Of a stretch of DNA of 38,530 nt, positions 18,913-27,656 are shown in pieces (positions within the stretch are counted from its first letter, which is position 1; the number at the start of each line of letters is the position of its first letter). The notes under the pieces are model-generated. The model was not told the origin of the DNA. It worked only from the letters and a program-made list of their open reading frames with translations, and ran no database searches. Position numbers and translations under genes: made by a program. The stretch lies in contig NZ_BCNT01000027.1 of NCBI RefSeq assembly GCF_001544075.1, positions 1 to 38,530 on the forward strand, read 5' to 3'. The stretch comes from Comamonas terrae. Its GTDB lineage: Bacteria; Pseudomonadota; Gammaproteobacteria; Burkholderiales; Burkholderiaceae_C.

Positions 18913-19711
18913 GGCCGTCTCCGCCCTTGTCCGCCCCATACCAGGTGGATACCAGTCCCAGCGCCGCCACGGCGCGGCGCCAGCGCTTGTCCAGGCCGGC
19001 ATCCACTTCGGCACCGCTCGACTCCACCTTGACATCGCCTGCCGACAGGCCCGCATCGGCCAGCCACTGGATGCGGCTGTGCGCACCATATTCGCTGCGC
19101 AGCGCTTCGTCCAGGGCTTCGTAGTCGGCGGGATTCAGGCGGATGGTGGCGGGCCGGCCCTCGGTCACCAGCATGTCCAGCGCCTCGCGCACCACGGGCA
19201 GCAGGGCCTGGGGCTGGCTGCGCAGCTCCTGGCGCACCACCTGGCGCGCGATGTCGCATGCCAGCTGCAGCAGCTCCTGGGCCATGCCGGCCTGCAGCTG
19301 CCGGAAGCTGGCATCCAGCCCTTCGATCACGGCATCCACGCGCTGGGCGTGGCTGCGGCCGGCACCGGCCACATAGTCGTCCATGCGCTGCTGCCATTCC
19401 TGCCGGGCCTGGGCAAGGCCCTGCTCCAGACCCTGGGCATGGCCTTCGGCACGCGCCTGCTGCAGCATCTGTTCGAGCTGCGCTTCGTCCCGGGCCGGAG
19501 CCTGGACTTCGGCCTCTTCAGGCACGGGCTCTTCCACGGCCGCCGCCGCGGGAAGCAGCGAGGTGGAGAAATTCTGCAGCGCTGCCGGTGCGCCGAGAGG
19601 CAGCAGGCCCGGAGCATCGACGGCACCGAAGCGCCAGCGCACCACGCTGCTGTCGTCGATCTCCTCCTGCGGGATGAAGCGCGAATGCGCGCGGGCTGCC
19701 TGATTAGACAT
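18902..19711 (-). CDS. fliH: FliH, regulator of the flagellar export ATPase
   Basis: Peripheral stalk-like dimer that links FliI to the C-ring. 269 residues: an N-terminal region beginning [20 protein letters not shown], a long Glu/Gln/Ala-rich helix (about 85-150) and a C-terminal domain with [17 protein letters not shown] and [11 protein letters not shown], both usual in FliH. It overlaps fliG by 8 nt and fliI by 11 nt. Confidence 0.93.
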   Translation of the reverse strand: MSNQAARAHSRFIPQEEIDDSSVVRWRFGAVDAPGLLPLGAPAALQNFSTSLLPAAAAVEEPVPEEAEVQAPARDEAQLEQMLQQARAEGHAQGLEQGLAQARQEWQQRMDDYVAGAGRSHAQRVDAVIEGLDASFRQLQAGMAQELLQLACDIARQVVRQELRSQPQALLPVVREALDMLVTEGRPATIRLNPADYEALDEALRSEYGAHSRIQWLADAGLSAGDVKVESSGAEVDAGLDKRWRRAVAALGLVSTWYGADKGGDGHDR

Positions 19712-20699
19712 AGCTGTCCTCCGGGCCGCCGCCGATCTTCACCTGGCCCTCTTCGACCAGACGGCGCACGACCTTGAGGATTTCCTTCTGCTGCGCTTCC
19801 ACTTCGGACAGGCGCATCGGGCCGCGGCTTTCCAGGTCCTCGCGCAGCGCTGCGGCCGCGCGCATGGACATATTGGCCAGGATCTTGTCGCGCACCTCCA
19901 TGGAGCCGCCCTTGAGCGACACGATCAGCGTCTCGGTCACCACCTCGCGCAGCACCAGCTGCAGCGAACGGTCGTCGAGCTTGACCAGGTCGTCGAACAC
20001 GAACATCTTGTCCATGATCTTCTGGGCCAGCTCGGGGTCGTAGTTGCGGATCGTGTCCAGCACCGCCACGTCGGCGTTGCCCACCATATTGTTGAGCATC
20101 TCGGCCGCGGCCTTGACACCGCCCAGCGAGGTCTTGCGCACCTTGTCGCCGCCGGCCAGCACCTTGAACAGCACCTCGTTGAGGTCCTTGAGCGCCGTGG
20201 GCTGGATGCCTTCCAGCGTGGCCACGCGCAGCATGACCTCGCTGCGGAAGCGCTCCGGCAGCTGCATGAGCACGGCGGCCGCCTGCTCGTACTCCAGGTG
20301 CACCAGAATGGCCGCCACGATCTGCGGATGCTCGCCGCGCAGCAGCTCGGCCACGGACAGCGGATCCATCCACTTGAGGCTTTCGATGCCCGAGATGTCG
20401 CTGCCCTGCAAGATGCGGTCGATCAGCAGCGCCGCCTTGTCGTCGCCCAGCGCACGCTTGAGCACCGAGCGCACATAGTCGCTGGCATCGTCCACCAGCA
20501 GGCTTTGCGCCGCCGCATCGTTGGTGAAGCGGTCGATCACGAAATCGACCTTCTCGCGCGTCACGCCACGCATGTGCGCAATGGTCTCGCCCAGCTTCTG
20601 CACTTCCTTGGGAGTGAGGTGCTTGAACACCTCGGCCGCCTCTTCTTCCCCCAGGGAAACCAACAAAATGGCGGCGTCGTTCAGGCCTCGATCATCCAT
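19704..20699 (-). CDS. fliG: FliG, flagellar motor switch protein
   Basis: Torque-generating rotor protein contacting MotA. 331 residues with N, middle and C-terminal armadillo-like domains. Landmarks are the middle-domain motif GEHPQIVAAILVHLE and the C-terminal torque helix region VFDDLVKLDDRSLQLVLREV carrying alternating charged residues. It overlaps fliH by 8 nt. Confidence 0.96.
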   Translation of the reverse strand: MDDRGLNDAAILLVSLGEEEAAEVFKHLTPKEVQKLGETIAHMRGVTREKVDFVIDRFTNDAAAQSLLVDDASDYVRSVLKRALGDDKAALLIDRILQGSDISGIESLKWMDPLSVAELLRGEHPQIVAAILVHLEYEQAAAVLMQLPERFRSEVMLRVATLEGIQPTALKDLNEVLFKVLAGGDKVRKTSLGGVKAAAEMLNNMVGNADVAVLDTIRNYDPELAQKIMDKMFVFDDLVKLDDRSLQLVLREVVTETLIVSLKGGSMEVRDKILANMSMRAAAALREDLESRGPMRLSEVEAQQKEILKVVRRLVEEGQVKIGGGPEDSYV

Positions 20700-20809
20700 A
20701 TTCGCGCTCTCTGTATTCCGTTATTCCGTCCAAAGCCGTCCGTCCACACCGCAGACCCGCCCGTGCCGCCTGCATGACCTCTTTCGCCAGCAGTTCCACG
20801 CAAGGGTCC

Positions 20810-20881
20810 CGGCCGGCTGCGCCGCTCCGCCGCGAGAGTGCCGCACCCTGCGATGGAAAATGGCGCCAGCCGCTCAGGGGG
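20810..20881. repeat. repeat-like segment abutting the fliF stop
   Basis: The 182-nt fliG-fliF gap (20700-20881) contains no gene. Its fliF end reads, on the coding strand, TGACCCCCTGAGCGGCTGG, where TGA is the fliF stop. The fliP stop is followed by nearly the same bases (TGACCCCCCTGAGCCGCTT). Confidence 0.5.
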
Positions 20882-22564
20882 TCACGCGTCACCGTTGATC
20901 CATGTCTTGACGATGTTCGCCACCGCAATCGGGTTCTGCTTGGCCAGCTGGCGTGCCTGCTCCAGGCGCAACTGCTCCTGCGACGGCCCCAGCTCCGATC
21001 CAGGCGCCGGCAGAGCCGGGCGCTCCAGGTCGTCGGCCGCAATGGCATCGAGCTTGGCAAGCTTGCGGTTCTTGAGCATGGGCCGCACCAGGCCCAGCAG
21101 CACCAGCGCACCGAACAGCGCCAGGCCGATCGGAATGCCCAGGCTCTTGGCCATTTCCTGCACTTCGGGCTGGCGCCACAGCGGCAGCTCGGCCGGTTGG
21201 GCATCCTGCACAAAAGGTGCGCTGACCACATTGACCGAATCCCCGCGGTCGGCGCTGTAGCCCACGGTCTCGCGCACCAGGGTCAGCAGTTGCTCCTGCT
21301 GCTGCGCGGTCAGGGGCTTGAACCCGCTGCTGGCCGCCGCGGCACCCGCAGCCGTGGCGGCGTCGCCGGCCGGCATGACCTGCGGCGCGTTCACCACCAC
21401 GGCAGCCGTCAGGCGCTTGATGCTGCCCGTGCTGCCGCGCGTCACGCGCACCGTCTTGTCCACCTCGTAGTTGGTGATCGACTCGCGCTTGCTGCCCGTG
21501 GCACCGCCACCGGCTTGCTGGGCCGCCGCCTGGGGCGCAGGATTGGCGCCATTGATGGGCGCCGTCGCATTCTGCGGCGGCTGGTTGCTGGTCGCGCCCG
21601 GTACGCCCGTGGGCTGAGGAGGCTTTTGCTCGCCGTTGCTCTCCACCACCTGCTGGCTGCGGATGGCGCCGCCCTCGGGTGACTGGTTGGGGCGATGCTG
21701 CTCCAGCGTCTGGTCCGTCTGGCTGAAATCCATTTCGGCCGACACCTGGGCCTTGACATTGCCCTTGCCCACCACGGGCTCCAGGATGTCCAGGATGCGG
21801 CGCACGTATTGCTGCTCGATCTGCTGCGTGTACATGAGCTGCTGCATGTCCACGCTGCCCGCGCTGCCGTCGGGCGACTGCGACAGCAGCTTGCCCGAAT
21901 CATCGAGCACGCTCACGGCCGAAGGCGCCATCTCGGGCACGCTGGAAGCCACCAGATGCACGATGCCGGCGATCTGCGCACGGTCCAGCACACGGCCCGG
22001 ATACAGCGTCAGCAGCACCGAGGCCGAAGGCTTCTGCTGCTCGCGGAAAAAACCGTTCTGGTTGGGCAGCGCCAGGTGCACGCGCGCGCTCTGCACCGCA
22101 TTCAGGGCCAGGATGGAGCGGGTCAGCTCGCCTTCCAGGCCACGCTGGAAATTCAGCCGCTCCTGAAACTGGGTGATGCCGAACTTGCTGTTTTCCATCA
22201 GCTCGAAACCCGTGACCGAACCCTTGGGCAGGCCCTGGGTGGCCAGCTTCAGCCGCACGTCATGCACGCGGTCGGACGGAATCAGGATGGCACCGCCGCC
22301 TTCCGTGTACTTGTAGGGCACGTTCATCTGCGTGAGCTGGGCCACGATGGCGCCGCCATCCTTGTCGCTCAGATTGGAGAACAGCAGCTTGTAGTCGGGC
22401 TGGCGATAGAACAGCACCGCCGCGGCCGCGGCCACCACGACCAGGGCCGCCACACCGCCCCAGCGCATGCGCTGGCCACGGTCCATGGCAGTCCAGCGCT
22501 GCATCACGGCAGGGCGGGCAACAGGGGTAGCAGTAGGGACGGGGACTTCGGCAACAGCAGACAT
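20882..22564 (-). CDS. fliF: FliF, flagellar MS-ring protein
   Basis: Forms the membrane and supramembrane ring on which rod and switch assemble. 560 residues: transmembrane helix 1 at about 35-53 (GVAALVVVAAAAAVLFY), ring-building motifs with ALNAVQSARVHLALP, a long Gly/Pro/Gln/Asn-rich periplasmic insert (about 285-370), transmembrane helix 2 at about 475-495 and a C-terminal cytoplasmic FliG-binding tail ending IVKTWINGDA. First gene of the fliF-K group and divergent from fliE. Confidence 0.96.
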   Translation of the reverse strand: MSAVAEVPVPTATPVARPAVMQRWTAMDRGQRMRWGGVAALVVVAAAAAVLFYRQPDYKLLFSNLSDKDGGAIVAQLTQMNVPYKYTEGGGAILIPSDRVHDVRLKLATQGLPKGSVTGFELMENSKFGITQFQERLNFQRGLEGELTRSILALNAVQSARVHLALPNQNGFFREQQKPSASVLLTLYPGRVLDRAQIAGIVHLVASSVPEMAPSAVSVLDDSGKLLSQSPDGSAGSVDMQQLMYTQQIEQQYVRRILDILEPVVGKGNVKAQVSAEMDFSQTDQTLEQHRPNQSPEGGAIRSQQVVESNGEQKPPQPTGVPGATSNQPPQNATAPINGANPAPQAAAQQAGGGATGSKRESITNYEVDKTVRVTRGSTGSIKRLTAAVVVNAPQVMPAGDAATAAGAAAASSGFKPLTAQQQEQLLTLVRETVGYSADRGDSVNVVSAPFVQDAQPAELPLWRQPEVQEMAKSLGIPIGLALFGALVLLGLVRPMLKNRKLAKLDAIAADDLERPALPAPGSELGPSQEQLRLEQARQLAKQNPIAVANIVKTWINGDA

Positions 22565-22611
22565 CTTGGTTCCATATGGGCAGACCCCACACAGGGTCTA
22601 GCGTCCAGTGG

Positions 22612-22671
22612 ATTATTCGGATTGAGGCCTTCCACATTCCCCCGATAAGCGCGCCGTTTGACCCACTTATT
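22612..22671 (-). promoter_or_regulatory. class II flagellar promoter with FlhDC-type box between fliF and fliE
   Basis: Half-sites on the + strand are GATAAGCG (22644-22651) and CACTTATT (22664-22671), inverted with a 12-nt spacer. For fliF an AATAAT -10 follows (+ strand ATTATT at 22612-22617) without a good -35. Total span and order equal those before fliL. For divergent fliE a weak -10 (TACCAT, 22698-22703) lies on the other side. A box shared by fliE and fliF is known in enteric bacteria; binding here is inference. Confidence 0.55.
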
Positions 22672-22736
22672 CCCCGGCTGCCGTTGCGCCGGTTCCCTAC
22701 CATCACGTCATCTCACCAACTGCGTTGGATACGAAC

Positions 22737-23054
22737 ATGGACCTGCGAATCCCCAGCATCACTCCCTCCTTGCAAGGCAGCCCGCTCTCCCAAGGCATTG
22801 GCGCAGCCGGCAATACCTCTTCCGTCGCCGCAGGCGGATTCAGCCAGGCCCTGCAAGGCGCGCTGAAATCCGTCAGCGCCGCACAGGAACACTCCGGCAA
22901 CCTGCAGCGCGAAGTGCAGCTCGACAATCCGGCCGTCAGCCTGGAAGAAACCATGGTGGCCCTGCAAAAGGCGCAGATCGGCTTCCAGGCCACGCTGCAC
23001 GTGCGCAACCGGCTGGTTCAGGCCTACACCGATGTCATGAACATGCAGGTCTGA
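22737..23054 (+). CDS. fliE: FliE, hook-basal body adaptor
   Basis: Joins the MS ring to the rod and is exported first. 105 residues. The C-terminal half has the family pattern NPAVSLEETMVALQKAQIGF and LVQAYTDVMNMQV. ATG 22737 (MDLRIPSI) gives the usual length; an in-frame TTG at 22725 would add four residues. Divergent from fliF and followed by a strong terminator. Confidence 0.95.
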   Translation: MDLRIPSITPSLQGSPLSQGIGAAGNTSSVAAGGFSQALQGALKSVSAAQEHSGNLQREVQLDNPAVSLEETMVALQKAQIGFQATLHVRNRLVQAYTDVMNMQV

Positions 23055-23101
23055 ACGCCCCCCTCTTTTTCCTTCGCTCACTTTTAGCCATTCCAAGGCT
23101 G

Positions 23102-23135
23102 GCCCGCGTGCTTCAAGGCATGCGGGCTTTTTTTT
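23102..23135 (+). terminator. intrinsic terminator after fliE
   Basis: Stem GCCCGC-TGC pairing with GCA-GCGGGC (one small G/T internal mismatch, loop TTCAAG), followed directly by eight T. Classic rho-independent form, 47 nt after the fliE stop. Confidence 0.85.
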
Positions 23136-23171
23136 GCCTGGAACATGCAGGCTTTGGCAAGCCCACCGGAA

Positions 23172-23235
23172 TTCATGGCGAAATATGCCTACAGCGCTTG
23201 TCCATCCAGCGTTGACAGCTATCAAAATCGAATAA
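23172..23235. repeat. intergenic repeat-like segment
   Basis: Contains GGCGAAATATGCC, AGCGCTTGTCCATCCAGCG and AGCTATCAAAA. In inverted orientation it shares end landmarks with segments at 15455-15525 and 10742-10812. Elements of this look recur between genes in Comamonadaceae (recalled, not searched). Confidence 0.4.
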
Positions 23236-23388
23236 GGCTTTACTGCCCCCCGCAAATAAAGCAAGGGTCTTGCACAGCAGGCGACTCGCCTTCTGCCACA
23301 CTGGAAATCGAGCCAGGCCCGAACGCCGCACGGCTACCCGCACCACGGCGCTGCGCCAAGGACAAACGGCTTCACGCCATGTAGTCCC

Positions 23389-23426
23389 CAAAAATGCGAA
23401 ACCCCGCCACGTTGCCGCAGCGGGGT
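23389..23426 (-). terminator. terminator-like hairpin after fliT
   Basis: ACCCCGC (23401-23407) pairs with GCGGGGT (23420-23426). On the minus strand the stem is followed within six nt by five T. The T run is not immediately adjacent, so strength is uncertain. Confidence 0.5.
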
Positions 23427-23452
23427 CGGAACCATTCAGGAAAACCGGCGCG

Positions 23453-23752
23453 TCAGTGCATCACATGCGGCTGGCCGTCGAACATATGTTCAAAGCTGGC
23501 CAGCCAGGGTTCGGCCAGCACCCGGATCTGGGCGTCGTTGCGCAGAATGCGCTGCATGATGCGCGCCTTTTCCTTGCGCTGCTCTGGCGCCAGCTTTTCT
23601 TCGCGGGAGCGAAAGCGCAGCTGCTCGATCAGCACGGCGCAAGCTCCCTCGTAGCGCGCAACGCCATCCCAGTCCTTGGCCTGGGCGGCTTGCAGCATCT
23701 TGGCACTGCTTTCCTCAATGGCGCGGTAGAAGTCGATCAATGTGAGCTCCAT
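23453..23752 (-). CDS. fliT: FliT-like flagellar export chaperone
   Basis: Small helical protein of 99 residues just downstream of fliS. In the family FliT chaperones the cap protein FliD and, in enteric bacteria, inhibits FlhDC. The sequence is Glu/Lys/Arg-rich, all-helical, with DWDGVARYE and LRNDAQIRVLAEPW. FliT is weakly conserved, so the call leans on size and on the fliD-fliS-fliT order. Confidence 0.85.
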   Translation of the reverse strand: MELTLIDFYRAIEESSAKMLQAAQAKDWDGVARYEGACAVLIEQLRFRSREEKLAPEQRKEKARIMQRILRNDAQIRVLAEPWLASFEHMFDGQPHVMH

Positions 23753-23764
23753 ATATGCATGGCA

Positions 23765-24181
23765 TTACTGCCCGGCAGCTGCCGGAGTGGAACCGATTTC
23801 CCGCCAGCCTTGCATCACAGGGGCCAGCACGGATTGCACGTTTTCCAGCAATGCCAGGTCATTACGCACATTGGCCAGCGTCAATTGCGTGATGCTGTAG
23901 TCATACAGCGATGCCAGATTTTCGGCAATCTGCCCGCCTTGCACTGGATCCAGGGCGGCTTTCAACCCCTCTTCCAGAATACGGACGGACTTGCCGATCT
24001 GGCGGCCTTTTTCCTCGATATCGCTGCGCTGCATGGCGCCTTTGGCGGCATTCAGAGAGGCTTCCAGTGCATCGAACAGCAACTGGATCAGCGTATGCGG
24101 CGAAGCCCCGTCCACCACCGATTGAACGCCTACCTGCTTATAGGCATTCGCAGCATGACGATTGAGCGACGATGTGTACAT
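23765..24181 (-). CDS. fliS: FliS, flagellin export chaperone
   Basis: Binds the C-terminus of flagellin and prevents premature polymerisation. 138 residues. It starts MYTSSLNRHAANAYKQV, with the typical YxxxxV N-terminal motif, then ASPHTLIQLLFDALEASL and LYDYSITQLTLAN. It lies between fliD and fliT, with 12 nt to fliT, and has its own sigma28-like promoter at 24207-24233. Confidence 0.95.
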   Translation of the reverse strand: MYTSSLNRHAANAYKQVGVQSVVDGASPHTLIQLLFDALEASLNAAKGAMQRSDIEEKGRQIGKSVRILEEGLKAALDPVQGGQIAENLASLYDYSITQLTLANVRNDLALLENVQSVLAPVMQGWREIGSTPAAAGQ

Positions 24182-24206
24182 ATGAATTCCTCGGTGTCTG
24201 AAATCT

Positions 24207-24233
24207 ATATCGACACCTGATCAGCGAACTGAA
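24207..24233 (-). promoter_or_regulatory. sigma28 (FliA)-type promoter for fliST
   Basis: On the minus strand: TTCAGTTC, 11 nt, GTCGATAT. The spacing equals the FliA consensus (TAAAGTTT-N11-GCCGATAA), with five of eight and six of eight matches. It overlaps a GGTGTC/GACACC hairpin (24193-24217). Confidence 0.5.
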
Positions 24234-24246
24234 ACCGAATCAGCGG

Positions 24247-25653
24247 TCACTTGTTCCACTGGCTCACTTGATTGGCCAGATAGGCACTGAGGCCGCTCAT
24301 CGACCCCATGCGCTTGTCCAGCGATGCATATTGCGCACGCAGACGAGCCTCATATTGGTCAGCACGATCATTCACACGGTCCTGCTGCTTCGCATTGTCC
24401 TGCTTGGCCTTTCTCAGGCTGTCGGTCTTGGTGTCGAAGGTGCCGGTCTGGAAGGCCAGCATCTTGTCCGTAAACTCCTTGACCCGCATCGCCAGGCCCT
24501 TGCTGTTCGGCTGGCCATCCGTGCCCTCCGCAGACAACACCTGGGTCATCTTGTCAGGGTCTTGCAACGCAGCTTCCAGTTTGGCCTTGTCCGTCGCAGA
24601 GGTGCCGAACGACAGCTGCCCCCCCTTGCCCATCTGGATACCCAGATCCGACAGATTGATGCCGCCCAGGTTGGACGACAAGGTGGCACGCAGCTCGCTG
24701 GTAATGCTCACAATGCTGGAGTCGCCCTGCATGACGCCTCGCGTCTTGCTCTCGGCGTCGTACTTGGTGACATCGGCCAGCTTGGCGTTGAGAGCGTTGT
24801 ATGCATCGATGAACGCCTGCAAATTCTTTTTCATGCCGTCGGTGTCCGCCGCCACCGTCACCAGGGCGGGCGCACCTGCCTGCGTCACCTGGCTGACCGT
24901 GAAGCTCAGGCCGGGCAGGGTTTGCTTGAATTCGTTGGTGGCCGATTCCACGTCAATACCGTTGACTTGAGCCTTGGCATTCTGCCCCGCCTGCAAAACC
25001 GCCGAAGGGGACGCTCCGGTGATTCCCAAGGCATCCGTTACTGCAGCATCGCCAGAAATCGTGAAGCCATTAGCGGCACCCGACTCCTTGGCGCGCATCA
25101 TCAAGCGTTCGCCATTTGCATCCTTCAGCACCGAAGCCGTCACACCTGTGGAACTCGATTGCTTATTGATGGCATCTGCAACTTGACTCAAGGTCATGTT
25201 GGCCGTGATGTCGATCGTTGCCTTCTTATTCGCAGGATCCGACGAACTCGCGATCGTCAACTTACCATCGGCACCGAAAGTAGCCGCAGTAGCTCCGCTT
25301 GCAACGGCAAAATTCGCGCTCGCAACCGACTGCGCACGCGCCAGTTGAGAGACTGTAATTTCCGACGAGCTGGGCATGGCCGCCCCCGTCACCTTCACCG
25401 CCACCGCCGTATTGGACGAAGTCGCCGTCGCCAGTTGCCAGGCACCCTTGTCCGTCACCTTGCGCGCAGCATCCTGCAGCGTGGACATCAAGGACTTCAA
25501 AGTGCCCACTGTCGATATCTGCGTATCGAGAGACGACGCAGCATCCTTCAGCCGCTGAAGCGGCTGGCTTCTCTGCAAGGCTGTCAGTTGGCTGATGATC
25601 GAATTGCCATCGATACCAGCGCCAATACCTGCCGAACTTATGGTCCCCGCCAT
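24247..25653 (-). CDS. fliD: FliD, flagellar filament cap protein
   Basis: Exported cap under which flagellin polymerises. 468 residues. The N-terminal domain begins MAGTISSAGIGAGIDGNSI, the typical FliD start, followed by a Ser/Thr/Ala-rich exposed middle and the C-terminal D0/D1 helices with KEFTDKMLAFQTGTFDTKTD and a final MSGLSAYLANQVSQWNK. A sigma28 promoter lies at 25721-25747. Confidence 0.95.
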   Translation of the reverse strand: MAGTISSAGIGAGIDGNSIISQLTALQRSQPLQRLKDAASSLDTQISTVGTLKSLMSTLQDAARKVTDKGAWQLATATSSNTAVAVKVTGAAMPSSSEITVSQLARAQSVASANFAVASGATAATFGADGKLTIASSSDPANKKATIDITANMTLSQVADAINKQSSSTGVTASVLKDANGERLMMRAKESGAANGFTISGDAAVTDALGITGASPSAVLQAGQNAKAQVNGIDVESATNEFKQTLPGLSFTVSQVTQAGAPALVTVAADTDGMKKNLQAFIDAYNALNAKLADVTKYDAESKTRGVMQGDSSIVSITSELRATLSSNLGGINLSDLGIQMGKGGQLSFGTSATDKAKLEAALQDPDKMTQVLSAEGTDGQPNSKGLAMRVKEFTDKMLAFQTGTFDTKTDSLRKAKQDNAKQQDRVNDRADQYEARLRAQYASLDKRMGSMSGLSAYLANQVSQWNK

Positions 25654-25720
25654 AGCATTCTCCTTTTCAGTACCAAGCCGTCAGCAAGATCGCCTTTACA
25701 CAGACGATCCCACCAACGTC

Positions 25721-25747
25721 CTATCGGCACACCATCTTTGAACTTGA
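25721..25747 (-). promoter_or_regulatory. sigma28 (FliA)-type promoter for fliD
   Basis: On the minus strand: TCAAGTTC, 11 nt, GCCGATAG. That is six of eight and seven of eight against the FliA consensus with exact spacing. The predicted start is about 60 nt before the fliD ATG. Confidence 0.8.
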
Positions 25748-25777
25748 GGGCTACGGCTCCACCAAAGCCCCGGCAAT

Positions 25778-26650
25778 TTACTGAATCAGTTTCAGCACCG
25801 ACTGCGGCATCTGGTTGGCCTGCGCCAGCATGGCCGTCCCGGCTTGCTGCAGGATCTGCGTGCGGCTCAGATTGGCGGTTTCCTGCGCATAGTCCGCATC
25901 GGTGATGCGCGAACGGGCTGCGGCCGTATTTTCCGAAGCCACCTGCAGGTTGGAAACTACGGCTTCAAAACGATTCTGGGCAGCACCAAATGTTGCGCGG
26001 TGGGAGTTCACCAAGTCCAGGGCCTGATCGATGGCATCCATCGAAGCACGTGCGGCGCTTGCATCCACGGCAGTCGCGGACAAGGAGCCCAGCGGGCCGC
26101 CCAAGGTGTCGGGAGTACCCGCAACCACACCCAGGCCGCCGGGCGCAGCGGCCTTCAGGTCCACCCCCTGCAACGTAATCTGGTTGTCCGAACCCGTATT
26201 CGCCCCCACCTGGAACTCGACGGGATTGGTATTCGTCAGCAGCGGCAGACCATTGAACTTGGAACTTGTCGTCACACGAGCGATTTCCTCGGCCAGCTGC
26301 TTGAACTCCTTGTCCAATGAACCGCGGTCGGTCGTATTGTTAGTGTCGTTGGCGGCCTGCACGGCCAGCTCGCGCATGCGCTGCAGATTGTCGGTAATCT
26401 TGCTCAGTGCGCCTTCGGCGGTCTGCGCCATGGAAATGCCGTCGTTGGCATTGCGCATGGCCACATTCATGCCGCGTACCTGCGCATTCATGCGTTCGGC
26501 AATGGCCAGGCCTGCGGCGTCATCCTTGGCGCTGTTCACGCGCAGGCCCGAAGACAGGCGCTGCATGGTCGTTGCCAGCGAACTCTGGGAAGCACTTAGG
26601 TTACGTTGCGCGTTCAGCGAAATAAGATTGGTGTTGATGGTGGATGCCAT
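25778..26650 (-). CDS. fliC: flagellin (first copy)
   Basis: Filament subunit of 290 residues, short because the exposed D2/D3 part is reduced to about 100 residues. The N-terminal D0/D1 reads [18 protein letters not shown] and contains [20 protein letters not shown]. The C-terminal part has [20 protein letters not shown] and ends [11 protein letters not shown]. The variable centre (about 150-205) is Gly/Thr/Ser-rich with possible O-glycan acceptor sites. GAGGAG precedes ATG 26650. Upstream, the minus strand has TAAAGTCT (26740-26747), a good sigma28 -35, but no matching GCCGATAA at N11, so its promoter is unclear. Confidence 0.95.
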   Translation of the reverse strand: MASTINTNLISLNAQRNLSASQSSLATTMQRLSSGLRVNSAKDDAAGLAIAERMNAQVRGMNVAMRNANDGISMAQTAEGALSKITDNLQRMRELAVQAANDTNNTTDRGSLDKEFKQLAEEIARVTTSSKFNGLPLLTNTNPVEFQVGANTGSDNQITLQGVDLKAAAPGGLGVVAGTPDTLGGPLGSLSATAVDASAARASMDAIDQALDLVNSHRATFGAAQNRFEAVVSNLQVASENTAAARSRITDADYAQETANLSRTQILQQAGTAMLAQANQMPQSVLKLIQ

Positions 26651-26917
26651 GGGCAACTCCTCGTTAGGCACGAACAATGATGGCTTGCCGCTCCCCGGCC
26701 CCCATCATTGACGGCCACAGGAACGTCAGACAGCGCGCCAGACTTTACCCAGCCCTGCCTATCTGATGCATTGCATTGTGCTGATGCCACGCCACGCCTA
26801 AACAGCGATAAACGCCTGCTTCCCCCGCCAATTTCCATCGTTCGCGCCAACAAGCCTGGATAGGCTTGGCAGACTTTCCATCACCGCCACGATCCGGCGC
26901 TCTTCCCCTACCTCTCC

Positions 26918-27520
26918 ATGACAAAGACTTTTCTGCACGTGGGCTGCGGCCCCCAGCGCAAGCACGGGACCACGCCCGGCTTCAACACCGATGCCTGGCA
27001 GGAACTACGGCTGGACATTGACGCCAGTGTCGCCCCCGACCTCATCGGCACCATGACAGATATGTCCAGCGTGGACGATGCGTCGGTGGACGCCATTTAC
27101 TCCAGCCACAACATCGAGCACCTCTATCCCCATGAAGTGCCTCTGGCTCTTGCCGAGTTCCGGCGCGTTCTCAAGCCCGATGGCTTCGCCATCATCACCT
27201 GCCCTGACATGCAATCCGTTTGCGCCCTTGTCGCCAGCGGCCAGCTCACGGAACCCGCCTATATTTCCGCAGCAGGTCCCATCAGTCCTCTGGACATCCT
27301 GTACGGCCATCGCGCGGCCATGGCACAAGGCAATCTCTACATGGCTCACCGTTGCGGCTTTACCTGGCAGTCGATGAACGACGCCCTGCGCGCCGCAGGC
27401 TTTCCGATTGTCGCCTCGGTCGCCAGACCTGAAGCATTTGACATCTGGGCTGTCGCCAGCAACAGCCCGCGCAGCGAAGCAGAAATCCACCAGCTGGCCG
27501 CCCAGTATTTCCGCATGTAG
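26918..27520 (+). CDS. class I SAM-dependent methyltransferase between the flagellins
   Basis: Small 200-residue enzyme with SAM motif I HVGCGP (7-12), an acidic LDIDAS after strand 2, SSHNIEHLYPHE (a catalytic-loop-like motif) and FRRVLKPDGFAIITCPD (motif III). This is the pattern of Methyltransf_11-type proteins that often accompany glycosyltransferases. No signal peptide. It is transcribed against both flagellins and sits between them, which suggests modification of flagellin or its glycan (inference). Substrate is unknown; it is unrelated in sequence to CheR and to the FkbM domain at 33357-35219. Confidence 0.8.
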   Translation: MTKTFLHVGCGPQRKHGTTPGFNTDAWQELRLDIDASVAPDLIGTMTDMSSVDDASVDAIYSSHNIEHLYPHEVPLALAEFRRVLKPDGFAIITCPDMQSVCALVASGQLTEPAYISAAGPISPLDILYGHRAAMAQGNLYMAHRCGFTWQSMNDALRAAGFPIVASVARPEAFDIWAVASNSPRSEAEIHQLAAQYFRM

Positions 27521-27563
27521 TCTGCGCTCATCAAGATCCAAACAGTCAGGCACTTGCTGCCTT

Positions 27564-27603
27564 AAAAAAAGGCAATGCGCCCACCAGAGCGCATTGCCTT
27601 TTT
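27564..27603. terminator. bidirectional intrinsic terminator
   Basis: Perfect 10-bp stem GGCAATGCGC (27571-27580) / GCGCATTGCC (27589-27598) with an 8-nt loop, seven A before and five T after. It serves the methyltransferase gene on the + strand and the second flagellin on the - strand. Confidence 0.9.
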
Positions 27604-27656
27604 GTCGGTCCGCGTTTGCCATACCAGCCGCATTCGGCCGGCATGGACTGCTGCAA

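Larger units (their letters stand above)
23055..23452. other. 398-nt gene-free region between fliE and fliT
   Basis: No credible gene on either strand. It contains the fliE terminator (23102-23135), a repeat-like segment (23172-23235) and a terminator-like hairpin for the opposite-strand fliT (23389-23426). Confidence 0.6.

Noticed and set aside
26720..26747. FliA promoter for the first flagellin
   Set aside because: Good -35 (TAAAGTCT) but no GCCGATAA-like -10 at 10-12 nt; kept only as a remark.
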